Assembly (NCBI GenBank): GCA_025927665.1 | Contig: JAICKZ010000109.1 | Location: 1 to 9,691, forward strand | DNA: 9,691 nt | Direction: 5' to 3' | From: Steroidobacteraceae bacterium | GTDB lineage: Bacteria > Pseudomonadota > Gammaproteobacteria > Steroidobacterales > Steroidobacteraceae | In this document: positions 1 to 6,780 of the stretch, one piece after another | Position numbering within the stretch: the stretch's first letter is position 1 | Layout of the letters: each line of letters opens with the position of its first letter | Position numbers and translations under genes: made by a program | The notes under the pieces: generated by a model | Databases searched by the model: none | What the model saw: only the letters and a program-made list of their open reading frames with translations | Told to the model about the DNA's origin: nothing

Positions 1-4
1 ATAC

Positions 5-988
5 GTGTCGCAAAACCATCGCAAAATTTTCTTTACGTATAATGGCGGAGCCGTATTTGATCTGGGCAATAGTAACAAAGATGTTCAAGTTGCTGACATC
101 TCGAAGGACACCCAATCACCGAGTAGTCAATCAACGACCAGTACTGACAATTTGCCTTCCGTCACTGCCGGCGATATGGCGGAATCAACGAAACCGAAAG
201 ACGCTCCGCTTGATGCTGATGAATTTAGACTTCGTGGCGCCGCGTTAGCAGGCCGCCTTGATTTTTTTGGCGCAATTGAAAATTTCAATCAAGCCATTGC
301 GCTCGACCCATCCAATGCAGAAAATTTCTATCAGCGAGGACTTGCCTATTCGCATAGCCATCAATCCATGTTGGCAATGAACGATTTCAACTCGGCATTA
401 AAGCTTCACGCCAACCATATGCCGTCTCTTATTGAGCGTTGCAGACTCCGTCTAGAAAATAAAGATGAAGGCGGAGCCCGTGCCGATTTTGATTTGGCAA
501 TATCCCTTGTACCTGGTGATGCGAGCCTACAATTGCGGATCGCCGAAATTTTCCACAACTTTGGTTATTACGATGAGGCGATCAAACGCTTTGATGAATG
601 GATATCTAAAAACCCCAAGGATGAACGTCTTTGGATAGCATTAAACACTCGTTGCGTATCGCGAGCAATGTTAGGTAAAGAACTCGATACAGCGCTTGCA
701 GATTGCAACTTGGCAATGAAACGTGGTCCTGGCAATTCAATGCAATTAGACACACGAGCAATGGTTTATCTCAAACTGGGTAACATCGACAAATCGATTT
801 CTGATTACAAGGCTTCGTTGAAGCTTCAACCGAAAGGTGCCTATACCCTATACGGCTTAGGTCTTGCCGAACTTAGAAAAGGATTAAAAACAGAAGGTGA
901 AAAGAACATAGAAACTGCCAAGCAGATCGATCCAAAGGTTGCCGACATATATAGTCGCGCCAACTTGACACCGCAACTTATGCCCTAA
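5..988 (+). CDS. Tetratricopeptide-repeat (TPR) protein, N-terminus possibly outside the window
   Basis: The 327-residue frame reads as a chain of TPR helix pairs from about residue 72 to 315. Clear A-x(n)-A-L-x-P style repeat ends are AIENFNQAIALDPSN (90-104), ARADFDLAISLVPGD (158-172), AIKRFDEWISKNPKD (192-206), ALADCNLAMKRGPGN (230-244) and SISDYKASLKLQPKG (264-278), with a degenerate last unit near 298-312. Residues 30-70 are rich in Ser, Thr, Gln and Asp and look like a flexible linker. TPR arrays are protein-binding scaffolds; no catalytic motif is visible, so the partner and role are unknown. The first possible start is GTG at 5, but the frame is open to the left edge and no ribosome site can be judged. 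A longer protein, perhaps with a signal peptide, is therefore likely. The gene converges on the M48 protease gene, with a 168-base gap. Confidence 0.85.
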   Translation: MSQNHRKIFFTYNGGAVFDLGNSNKDVQVADISKDTQSPSSQSTTSTDNLPSVTAGDMAESTKPKDAPLDADEFRLRGAALAGRLDFFGAIENFNQAIALDPSNAENFYQRGLAYSHSHQSMLAMNDFNSALKLHANHMPSLIERCRLRLENKDEGGARADFDLAISLVPGDASLQLRIAEIFHNFGYYDEAIKRFDEWISKNPKDERLWIALNTRCVSRAMLGKELDTALADCNLAMKRGPGNSMQLDTRAMVYLKLGNIDKSISDYKASLKLQPKGAYTLYGLGLAELRKGLKTEGEKNIETAKQIDPKVADIYSRANLTPQLMP

Positions 989-1156
989 GTTACATATTTA
1001 TCGACAAGCATTTTTTCGCTCTGCGTGTCTTTCACAAAGATCAAAGTGAAGCAGGATTTATAAAGAAGCCGCTTTGCATCTACGCTCTTATTATTATTGA
1101 ACGTAACCGATCTCAAACCTAACGCGATTCCAAGGCATCATTTTTGCTAGAAAAGT

Positions 1157-3109
1157 TTATGAAGTAACAACTCCATCATTTTCACCAAGCATCAACGGCA
1201 ACGGACAATGCAGCGTTGCACAGGTCACTCTCAACAACTCGGCCTCAGTTGCTATCAACTTATTATCGTAAGCCACGACACGCACCATCGTTTCAATCAA
1301 TTTTTCTTTTTCTATTGATAACAATCGGTCAAGCTTATTAAGAGCTACATCAAGTTGCATTGCCCAATTTGCTGGCGGTTGATACGGCACTGTAATTCGT
1401 CCGTACAAAAACTGCATGCCAGCTTGGTATGCGCGTTGTGCTTGTTGTGGATCATCAGTGCCATTGTGCGCCAGCACCGACATCAATATTGCAACTTCAT
1501 TTACGACGGCTGGCAAGGATAAACGCTGTGGCAAAGGCGAGTTGATTGCCACATCACGTAACTGTACCTGTGCCAATTTTCGCAGAGCATATTTTGTCGG
1601 TGAAATGTTGCCACCGCGTTGTAGCAACCCATTCAGGCAAAGCAAAATGGCAGCGCGCTGTTCCGTTGATAATTGCCGCAAGCTTGGTAACAGACGCAAC
1701 AATGCCGGTTGTCGCTGCAAGGCATTGAGTTGATCGACGGTAACGAGCCATTCTCTACAATTCTGCGCCGTATCGGTACCAAGTTGATGTGCAATGAAAT
1801 TAATTTCTTGTTCACGTAATGGTGCGTCATTATCCATCGCGAGCGCCAACATTAATCCCAACGCATCGCGCGGTGAACCTGTAGCATCAAGAATATTTTG
1901 TGGTAACGAATAACGAATCGCCTGCGCCAATGCAATGTGATCGGTTGTGGGTTGCCCAACCGACTGGGCAACTTGCATTGCATTAATGCCAACTGCAGTC
2001 GCAAGCATTTGCTGTAAGCGTTGCGCATCAGATGTTTCAACTTTTGATTCAACACGCGGTTTTGCTGTAAGTAATTCACTGCGTACGGTTGCGAATTCAC
2101 TTTCATCGAATCGTGGATCAATAGCCTTAATGCGCTCGATTAATGATGGATGCGTCGCAAACATTTGTTCCATACCGGGAGCAAACAACATATGCGCCAA
2201 CTCATCCGCATCGGAGACTGGCAGTTGTGAGCCATTGGGCGCAGCGCCAATTTTAACCAATGCGTTACGCAGGCCGGTTGGATCGCGTGTAAATTGCACT
2301 GCGGCGGCATCAGCCAATGATTCGCGTTTGCGTGCGACGGCTGCCTGAATGATTCGTGCAAAGAAAAGCCCGACATATCCGGCAACAAAGATAGCGGCAC
2401 CTGTAATAAAAATTACAACGGCCAAGCCGCCACTATTTTTGCGATCATTGATGCCATTGTTTGGCGCGAACTGCAATATGGTTCGTCCGATAACTCCAAT
2501 TACTATCAAGCCGAATAATAATCCGGTCAAGCGCGCATTAAGACGAATGTCGCCGTTAACAATATGACTGAACTCATGTGCAATAACACCTTGCAGTTCG
2601 GTGCGAGTTAATAAATCCATACAACCTTGAGTTACTGTGATGGCTGCATTGCTGGCGTTATAGCCGGCTGCAAATGCATTGATACCCGCTTCATGTGACA
2701 ACACATACACTGCTGGCACCGGCATACTGGATGCAATGGCGATTTCTTCAACAACATTGAGCAACTGTCGCAATTGAGGATCGCTTGTCGCATTCGCCAC
2801 ACGCTCACCACCAGCGGCACGCGCTACGACAGCGCCACCTCCTCGCAATGATTCGATCTTGTACATGCTGGAAATTGCAATTACACCCAACACCAGCAAA
2901 GTGCAGAGCATCACGCTACCTGGATGCGTTATCAACCATGTATGATCCGGCAATGATGGCATTGCGCCTTTGGGATGATTCATCAATGCGATGACTGTCA
3001 ACAGTACTGTATCCACAACTACCACGACAGCAACGACGGCCAGCAGGAACATCACCACCAGACGCCGCGACAACGTCCGCATTTCGGCCTGACGACTGAA
3101 AAAATTCAT
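1157..3109 (-). CDS. Membrane M48-family (HtpX/Ste24-like) zinc metalloprotease with long C-terminal extension
   Basis: This is a predicted inner-membrane zinc endopeptidase of 650 residues. Two hydrophobic segments (about 18-43 and 64-82) precede the catalytic region. The HExxH zinc motif is HEFSH at 178-182, followed by NGD. Two more membrane segments lie at about 193-211 and 227-254, and the third zinc ligand is probably Glu263 in ESLADA. A THPSLIERI block near 319-327 is typical of the end of the M48 core. HtpX itself is near 290 residues, so residues ~345-650 are an extra, mostly helical domain; around 410-515 it resembles TerB-like regions (see findings). The start is ATG at 3109, which gives the MNFF beginning I recall in this family; GTG at 3112 is one codon upstream, and neither has a clear ribosome site. 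lemA ends 36 bases upstream, so translation may be coupled within an operon. Family assignment is strong. The substrate is unknown; quality control of membrane proteins is the usual role of relatives. Confidence 0.93.
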   Translation of the reverse strand: MNFFSRQAEMRTLSRRLVVMFLLAVVAVVVVVDTVLLTVIALMNHPKGAMPSLPDHTWLITHPGSVMLCTLLVLGVIAISSMYKIESLRGGGAVVARAAGGERVANATSDPQLRQLLNVVEEIAIASSMPVPAVYVLSHEAGINAFAAGYNASNAAITVTQGCMDLLTRTELQGVIAHEFSHIVNGDIRLNARLTGLLFGLIVIGVIGRTILQFAPNNGINDRKNSGGLAVVIFITGAAIFVAGYVGLFFARIIQAAVARKRESLADAAAVQFTRDPTGLRNALVKIGAAPNGSQLPVSDADELAHMLFAPGMEQMFATHPSLIERIKAIDPRFDESEFATVRSELLTAKPRVESKVETSDAQRLQQMLATAVGINAMQVAQSVGQPTTDHIALAQAIRYSLPQNILDATGSPRDALGLMLALAMDNDAPLREQEINFIAHQLGTDTAQNCREWLVTVDQLNALQRQPALLRLLPSLRQLSTEQRAAILLCLNGLLQRGGNISPTKYALRKLAQVQLRDVAINSPLPQRLSLPAVVNEVAILMSVLAHNGTDDPQQAQRAYQAGMQFLYGRITVPYQPPANWAMQLDVALNKLDRLLSIEKEKLIETMVRVVAYDNKLIATEAELLRVTCATLHCPLPLMLGENDGVVTS

Positions 3110-3145
3110 CACTGCAAGTATTTGTGCAACGGCAAAAAGCCAACT

Positions 3146-3730
3146 TCAAGTGAAGCTGACTTTTGGTACGACGCGCTTTTCCACCGATTCTATTTGCAGT
3201 AATTCAGCCGGTTGAAAATTCTTCCAGCCTGCCACCATGCTGTTGGGAAATACTTCACGTGTGTTGTTATAACTCATCACTGCATCGTTATACGCCTGAC
3301 GCGCAAATGCCACTTTGTTTTCCGTGGATGTCAACTCTTCACTTAACTGCAACATGTTTTGGTTGGCTTTAAGATCGGGATACGATTCAGCCACTGCCAT
3401 CAAGCGGCTTAAAGCGCCAGTTAGCTGAGTATCCGCACCTGACAATTGTTGCACCGCTGTCGCATCACCCGGATTTGCTGCAGCTACTTTAAGTCCAGCC
3501 ATTGCGTTATTGCGCGCCGTAATTACGGCCTCTAACGTGCCACGCTCATGTGCCATATAAGCTTTGGCAGTCTCCACCAGATTGGGAATCAAATCGTAAC
3601 GACGTGTCAGTTGCACGTCGATCTGTGCAAAGGCATTTTTATATGCGTTACGCGAAGAAACTAGATTGTTGTTGATGCTGACTAGGTACAGCACTCCGCC
3701 AATCAACACTACTAATACAATCCACCCCAT
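3146..3730 (-). CDS. lemA: LemA family protein
   Basis: The 194-residue protein has the usual LemA length and layout. It has a single N-terminal membrane segment (about 2-18, GWIVLVVLIGGVLYLV), then NNLVSSRNAYKNAFAQIDVQ and the hallmark LTRRYDLIPNLVETAKAYM stretch (41-59). A long helical bundle follows, with TARNNAM (71-77), ESYPDLKANQNMLQLSEEL (115-133), a TENKVAFARQAYND segment and FPNSMVAGW near 161-169. LemA proteins are membrane-anchored helical proteins of poorly defined function, often encoded beside M48 proteases or TPM-domain proteins. The M48 gene follows here on the same strand after a short gap, so the two probably act together at the inner membrane. The start at 3730 is set by a strong ribosome site; the frame stays open for 47 more codons upstream to 3871, but that stretch lacks a ribosome site and does not look like LemA sequence. 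Name refers to the family, not to the Pseudomonas sensor kinase once also called LemA. Confidence 0.95.
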   Translation of the reverse strand: MGWIVLVVLIGGVLYLVSINNNLVSSRNAYKNAFAQIDVQLTRRYDLIPNLVETAKAYMAHERGTLEAVITARNNAMAGLKVAAANPGDATAVQQLSGADTQLTGALSRLMAVAESYPDLKANQNMLQLSEELTSTENKVAFARQAYNDAVMSYNNTREVFPNSMVAGWKNFQPAELLQIESVEKRVVPKVSFT

Positions 3731-4251
3731 GATGCACTCTCCTAATAATTTAATCGTTCTTGAATAATGTGCCAGAACCCATGTAAAAAATCTCCAACTG
3801 GCGCTGCGTGAAACTGCATGCTGCCACTGTCTGATGAACGTCACAAGTGGTTTGTCTTCCGCAAGCACCATCTTGTCGATTTCAGTGTCAGGTAAATATA
3901 TCTACGAATACCAGCTTCAATGATCGAGATCGACGCCAGATCAGCATTTACCTCAATCATACGAACGACACTCGACTGAAACATGTAAAGGAATCGCAAC
4001 CATACTTCCTGAAACGTTGGAATCAATAACTCAAAAAGTCAGAGGCCAATACGTTCTGTCACGACGGCGACATTGCGCTGTTCGAAGGAACAGATTGCGA
4101 TTGAACGTATGAACTCTTTTGCAAGTATCGATATTCCTACAGGAAGTGTAGTGTCGTGCTGTCCGTTACCGAAGAGGCTTGGCTACTCTGGTTGTAAACG
4201 TATCACAATAAAGTGGTCAATGTGGCTACGCTTTATTCGACAGGAAGAACT
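3731..4251. other. Divergent intergenic region between lemA and the GMC-cyo operon
   Basis: More than 500 bases separate the start of lemA from the candidate small ORF before the GMC gene. Apart from the lemA ribosome site I see no recognisable gene, RNA or repeat. Two open frames pass through it: an 82-codon plus-strand frame (4073-4321) and a 61-codon minus-strand frame (4026-3841). Neither has a convincing ribosome site or resembles a known protein. Both divergent promoters must lie here unless transcription comes from further away. A weak sigma70-like candidate for the plus strand is TTGGCT, 16 bases, TATCAC (about 4179-4206), matching the consensus only partly, so I do not call it. Long leader RNA, a decayed gene or a regulator-bound region are all possible. 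Confidence 0.5.
3737..3743 (-). promoter_or_regulatory. Ribosome binding site of lemA (AGGAGAG)
   Basis: On the minus strand the bases read AGGAGAG followed by a 6-base spacer and the ATG at 3730. This near-ideal Shine-Dalgarno sequence decides the lemA start in favour of 3730 over the ATG at 3871. Confidence 0.85.
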
Positions 4252-4362
4252 ATGTCTTCAGTACCTAACACAAGATCAACTATCGCTGCAAGCCGGCAAG
4301 ATATTGCGATGGTGTTGTTGAGCAGTTGCTTTCATTACTCATTGCTTAACTCGTATGTCTGA
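4252..4362 (+). CDS. Candidate small ORF overlapping the GMC start (possible leader peptide)
   Basis: ATG at 4252 follows AGGAAG (4242-4247) with a 4-base spacer and opens a 36-codon frame. It ends at TGA 4360-4362, so it runs 8 bases into the GMC gene, whose ATG is at 4355. The peptide starts MSSVPNTRSTIAASRQDIAM and ends with a mildly hydrophobic segment including LLSSCFHYSLLNSYV. I recognise no family. The case for translation is its ribosome site and the fact that the GMC start lacks one, so ribosomes finishing the small ORF could restart at 4355. It could equally be chance: at this length a random open frame is common. Confidence 0.3.
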   Translation: MSSVPNTRSTIAASRQDIAMVLLSSCFHYSLLNSYV

Positions 4363-5920
4363 TCATTATGATTTAATCGTTTTTGGCTCCGGACCTGGTG
4401 GGTCCACGCTTGCACATCGGCTTGCAAGCACCGGCAAGAAAATTTTGATTCTTGAACGCGGCGACTATCTACCGCGCGAAACGGCTAACTGGAGTTCCAA
4501 CGCCGTGTTTGTCGAAGGCCGATATCAAGCGAAAGAGACTTGGTATGGTGCTGATGGTCGAGCCTTTCATCCTGGCCTTCACTACTATGTCGGTGGTAAC
4601 TCGAAGGTATATGGTGCGGCATTATTACGTTTTCGTGAACGCGATTTTGAGGACGTCATACACGCTGATGGTTTATCGCCGGCATGGCCATTGCGCTACG
4701 ACAGTTTCGAACCTTATTACAATGAAGCTGAGCAGCTTTTTCATGTACATGGTTTGCGTGGCGAAGATCCAACCGAGCCCGTCGCAAGTGGTGCGTATCC
4801 TTATGAAGCAGTGACGCACGAACCGCACATAGCGGCATTGAGTGAGCGTCTACGACAACAAGGCTTGCAGCCGTTTCATCTGCCACTTGGAATATTGCTT
4901 GATCAGAAGAATGGTCGGCCGACTCATGCCAGTCGATGTATTCGTTGTGACGCCTTTGATGGGTTTCCTTGTGCACTTAATGCAAAGGCTGACGCACAGA
5001 TAATTTGTATCGATCCAATGCTTGCCACTTATCCCAATGTCACTTTAATCACGAACGCGCATGTCACACGTTTGGAAACAAATGAGGGTGGTCGACGCAT
5101 CTCCACAGTATGTGTCAAACATCTTGGTGAAAACGAATGTTATTCGGCTGATATTGTAGTGGCAGCTTGTGGCGCACTAAGTACCGCGTTGTTGCTGCTT
5201 AATTCAGCATCGTCAGATCATCCCACCGGTTTGGCAAATGGTTCTGATCAAGTTGGTCGCAACTACATGCGGCATAACCAATCTGTTCTGATGGCGCTGT
5301 CGCGCGAAACCAATGACACCGTGTTCCAGAAGACGTTGGCGATCAGCGACTATTACTTTGGTGCCGATGACTGGAACTATCCGCTGGGTTTGATTCAGAT
5401 GATGGCCAAGTCGCATCCCGATCAAATACGCGCCGAAGCATTACCGAGCTGGCTTGAATGGCTACCTGATATGCCCTTCGAGACGATGGCGAGACACTCG
5501 ATGGATTTTTGGCTATCAAGCGAAGATCTACCTCATGCTAACAATCGCATTTGGATCGATCATGGAAAAGTAATTCTTGATGTCACCGAGAATAATATGG
5601 AAGCGCATCGTCGCTTGAGAGATAAACTTAAAGCGTTACTCAGTGGTATGAATGCTCATCCTTATTTATTGGAACGAAAATTATATTTAGGAAAAAATAT
5701 TCCGATTGGTGGCACGGCGCATCAGGCGGGTACCGCGCGCTTCGGCATCGATCCGAAAACCTCTGTACTGGATATCAACTGCAAAGCACACCAGCTCGAT
5801 AACTTGTACATCGCCGATGCAAGCTTCTTTGTCTCCATCGCAGCGGTAAATCCGACGCTCACAATTATTGCCAACGCGCTGCGCGTTGCAGATCATATCG
5901 CCGAACGGTTACGCGCATGA
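4355..5920 (+). CDS. FAD-dependent GMC family oxidoreductase, first enzyme of the cyo operon
   Basis: This is a 521-residue flavoprotein of the glucose-methanol-choline (GMC) family. The N-terminal FAD-binding Rossmann motif is GSGPGG at 11-16, with the following strand ILILERG ending the dinucleotide fold. A GGNSKVYGAALLRFRERDF stretch near 87-105 fits the second GMC signature region. The C-terminal end carries the family catalytic pair: His456 in HQAGTARFG and Asn499 in AAVNPTLT, 43 residues apart, much as in choline oxidase. Between them and the FAD motif lies C-x2-C-x7-C (Cys195, Cys198, Cys206 in CIRCDAFDGFPC), which could bind a metal or Fe-S cluster. No signal peptide or membrane segment is visible, so the enzyme is probably cytoplasmic or attached to the inner face of the membrane. 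It likely oxidises an alcohol or sugar-like substrate, but which is unknown. cyoA follows 13 bases later, which suggests ubiquinone as acceptor (inference). The ATG at 4355 has no ribosome site of its own. Confidence 0.92.
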   Translation: MSDHYDLIVFGSGPGGSTLAHRLASTGKKILILERGDYLPRETANWSSNAVFVEGRYQAKETWYGADGRAFHPGLHYYVGGNSKVYGAALLRFRERDFEDVIHADGLSPAWPLRYDSFEPYYNEAEQLFHVHGLRGEDPTEPVASGAYPYEAVTHEPHIAALSERLRQQGLQPFHLPLGILLDQKNGRPTHASRCIRCDAFDGFPCALNAKADAQIICIDPMLATYPNVTLITNAHVTRLETNEGGRRISTVCVKHLGENECYSADIVVAACGALSTALLLLNSASSDHPTGLANGSDQVGRNYMRHNQSVLMALSRETNDTVFQKTLAISDYYFGADDWNYPLGLIQMMAKSHPDQIRAEALPSWLEWLPDMPFETMARHSMDFWLSSEDLPHANNRIWIDHGKVILDVTENNMEAHRRLRDKLKALLSGMNAHPYLLERKLYLGKNIPIGGTAHQAGTARFGIDPKTSVLDINCKAHQLDNLYIADASFFVSIAAVNPTLTIIANALRVADHIAERLRA

Positions 5921-5933
5921 TGAGGCTCGCACC

Positions 5934-6770
5934 ATGCAACTGAGTGAATGGCATAGCGGGGTGCTCGATCCACAGGGACCGATTGCGATCGCTGAGCGCA
6001 CTATCTTGCTCAATTCTACTGTCATCATGTTGATGGTAATAGTGCCGGTGATTGTGTTGACGCTGATCTTTGCATGGTGGTTTAGAACCAGCAATCATCG
6101 GGCCCGTTATCTACCTGACTGGTCCTATTCAGGACCGATGGAACTCGTGGTCTGGTCAATTCCGACGTTGGTGATTTTGTTCCTGGGCGGCATTGCTTGG
6201 ATTGGTTCACATGAGCTCGATCCATCAAAGCCACTTACCTCTAACGCAACGCCGCTTGATGTGGAAGTTGTTTCACTTGATTGGAAATGGTTGTTTATTT
6301 ATCCCAGCTTGGGCATCGCCAGTGTCAATCGACTGGTTGTTCCGGCGGGCGCACCGCTACGTTTGCGTCTGACATCGGCCACCGTGATGAACAGCTTTTT
6401 TATTCCACAGCTCGGCAGTCAGATTTATACGATGGCAGGTATGGTTACGAAATTAAATCTGCAAGCTGACCACGCAGGTATTTATCCAGGACTGTCTGCG
6501 CAATTCAGCGGCCAAGGTTTTTCTGACATGCGTTTTGATGCAGTGGTCATGCAGACAACGCAGTTCGCACAGTGGATCGAGACGACCAAGAAAGTGGATC
6601 ATGCGTTGAATACATCTAGCTATGCGCAACTTGCGCGGCCGAGTGTCCAAGTCGATCAAACTCTGTTCAGTAGCATTGATGCTCATCTATTTGACGAAGT
6701 CGTCAATGGCGCCGGCATGCTACATACGATGCAGACTGTCCAAAATAATGCGGCTGTTGCTGCGCCATGA
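5934..6770 (+). CDS. cyoA: Cytochrome bo3 ubiquinol oxidase subunit II (CyoA), without signal peptide
   Basis: Subunit II of the quinol oxidase, 278 residues. It starts MQLSEWHSGVLDPQGPI, has two membrane helices (about 24-49 and 71-92) and then a periplasmic cupredoxin domain. Segments very close to E. coli CyoA include EVVSLDWKWLFIYP (111-124), MNSFFIPQLGSQIYTMAGM (152-170) and FSGQGFSDMRFDA (191-203). Where cytochrome c oxidases carry the CuA ligands (two Cys, His, Met), this protein has SAQFSGQGFSDM, so no CuA is bound and quinol is the electron donor. E. coli CyoA begins with a lipoprotein signal and a lipidated cysteine just before LDPKG; here both are absent. The start at 5934 has GATGAGG about 8 bases upstream. 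The frame extends to an ATG at 5868 inside the GMC gene, but those 22 residues are not signal-like. It sits between the GMC gene and cyoB in one operon. Confidence 0.96.
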   Translation: MQLSEWHSGVLDPQGPIAIAERTILLNSTVIMLMVIVPVIVLTLIFAWWFRTSNHRARYLPDWSYSGPMELVVWSIPTLVILFLGGIAWIGSHELDPSKPLTSNATPLDVEVVSLDWKWLFIYPSLGIASVNRLVVPAGAPLRLRLTSATVMNSFFIPQLGSQIYTMAGMVTKLNLQADHAGIYPGLSAQFSGQGFSDMRFDAVVMQTTQFAQWIETTKKVDHALNTSSYAQLARPSVQVDQTLFSSIDAHLFDEVVNGAGMLHTMQTVQNNAAVAAP

Positions 6771-6780
6771 GATGAGCAAC

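Noticed and set aside
1030..1056. Inverted repeat TTCAC, 10 bases, GTGAA in the gap after the TPR gene
   Set aside because: Only five base pairs with a large loop and no T-run after it, so it is not a convincing terminator; it lies between convergent gene ends, so an operator is unlikely too.
1947..2348. 133-codon plus-strand open frame opposite the M48 gene, with others at 1416-1733 and 2349-2567
   Set aside because: They lie wholly antisense to a well-supported protease gene, have no ribosome site or family resemblance, and have the odd composition (Cys, Arg and Ser rich) of shadow frames.
3731..3871. 47-codon N-terminal extension of LemA to ATG 3871
   Set aside because: The strong AGGAGAG site just before ATG 3730 and the normal LemA beginning with its membrane segment favour the shorter form; the extension has no ribosome site.
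4073..4321. 82-codon plus-strand frame in the divergent intergenic region
   Set aside because: No ribosome site, no recognisable motif, and Cys/Trp/Arg-rich composition unlike neighbouring proteins; a decayed gene cannot be excluded but is not supported.
5917..5943. Short frame MMRLAPCN then stop, overlapping the cyoA start, with a Cys-Asn as in mature E. coli CyoA
   Set aside because: It looked like a lipobox remnant, but there is no hydrophobic signal segment before the cysteine and only eight codons; most likely coincidence.
5934..6770. Annotation of subunit II as cytochrome c oxidase CoxB
   Set aside because: The CuA ligands are absent and CyoB retains the quinone-site residues Arg71, Asp75, His98 and Gln101, so the complex is a quinol oxidase.
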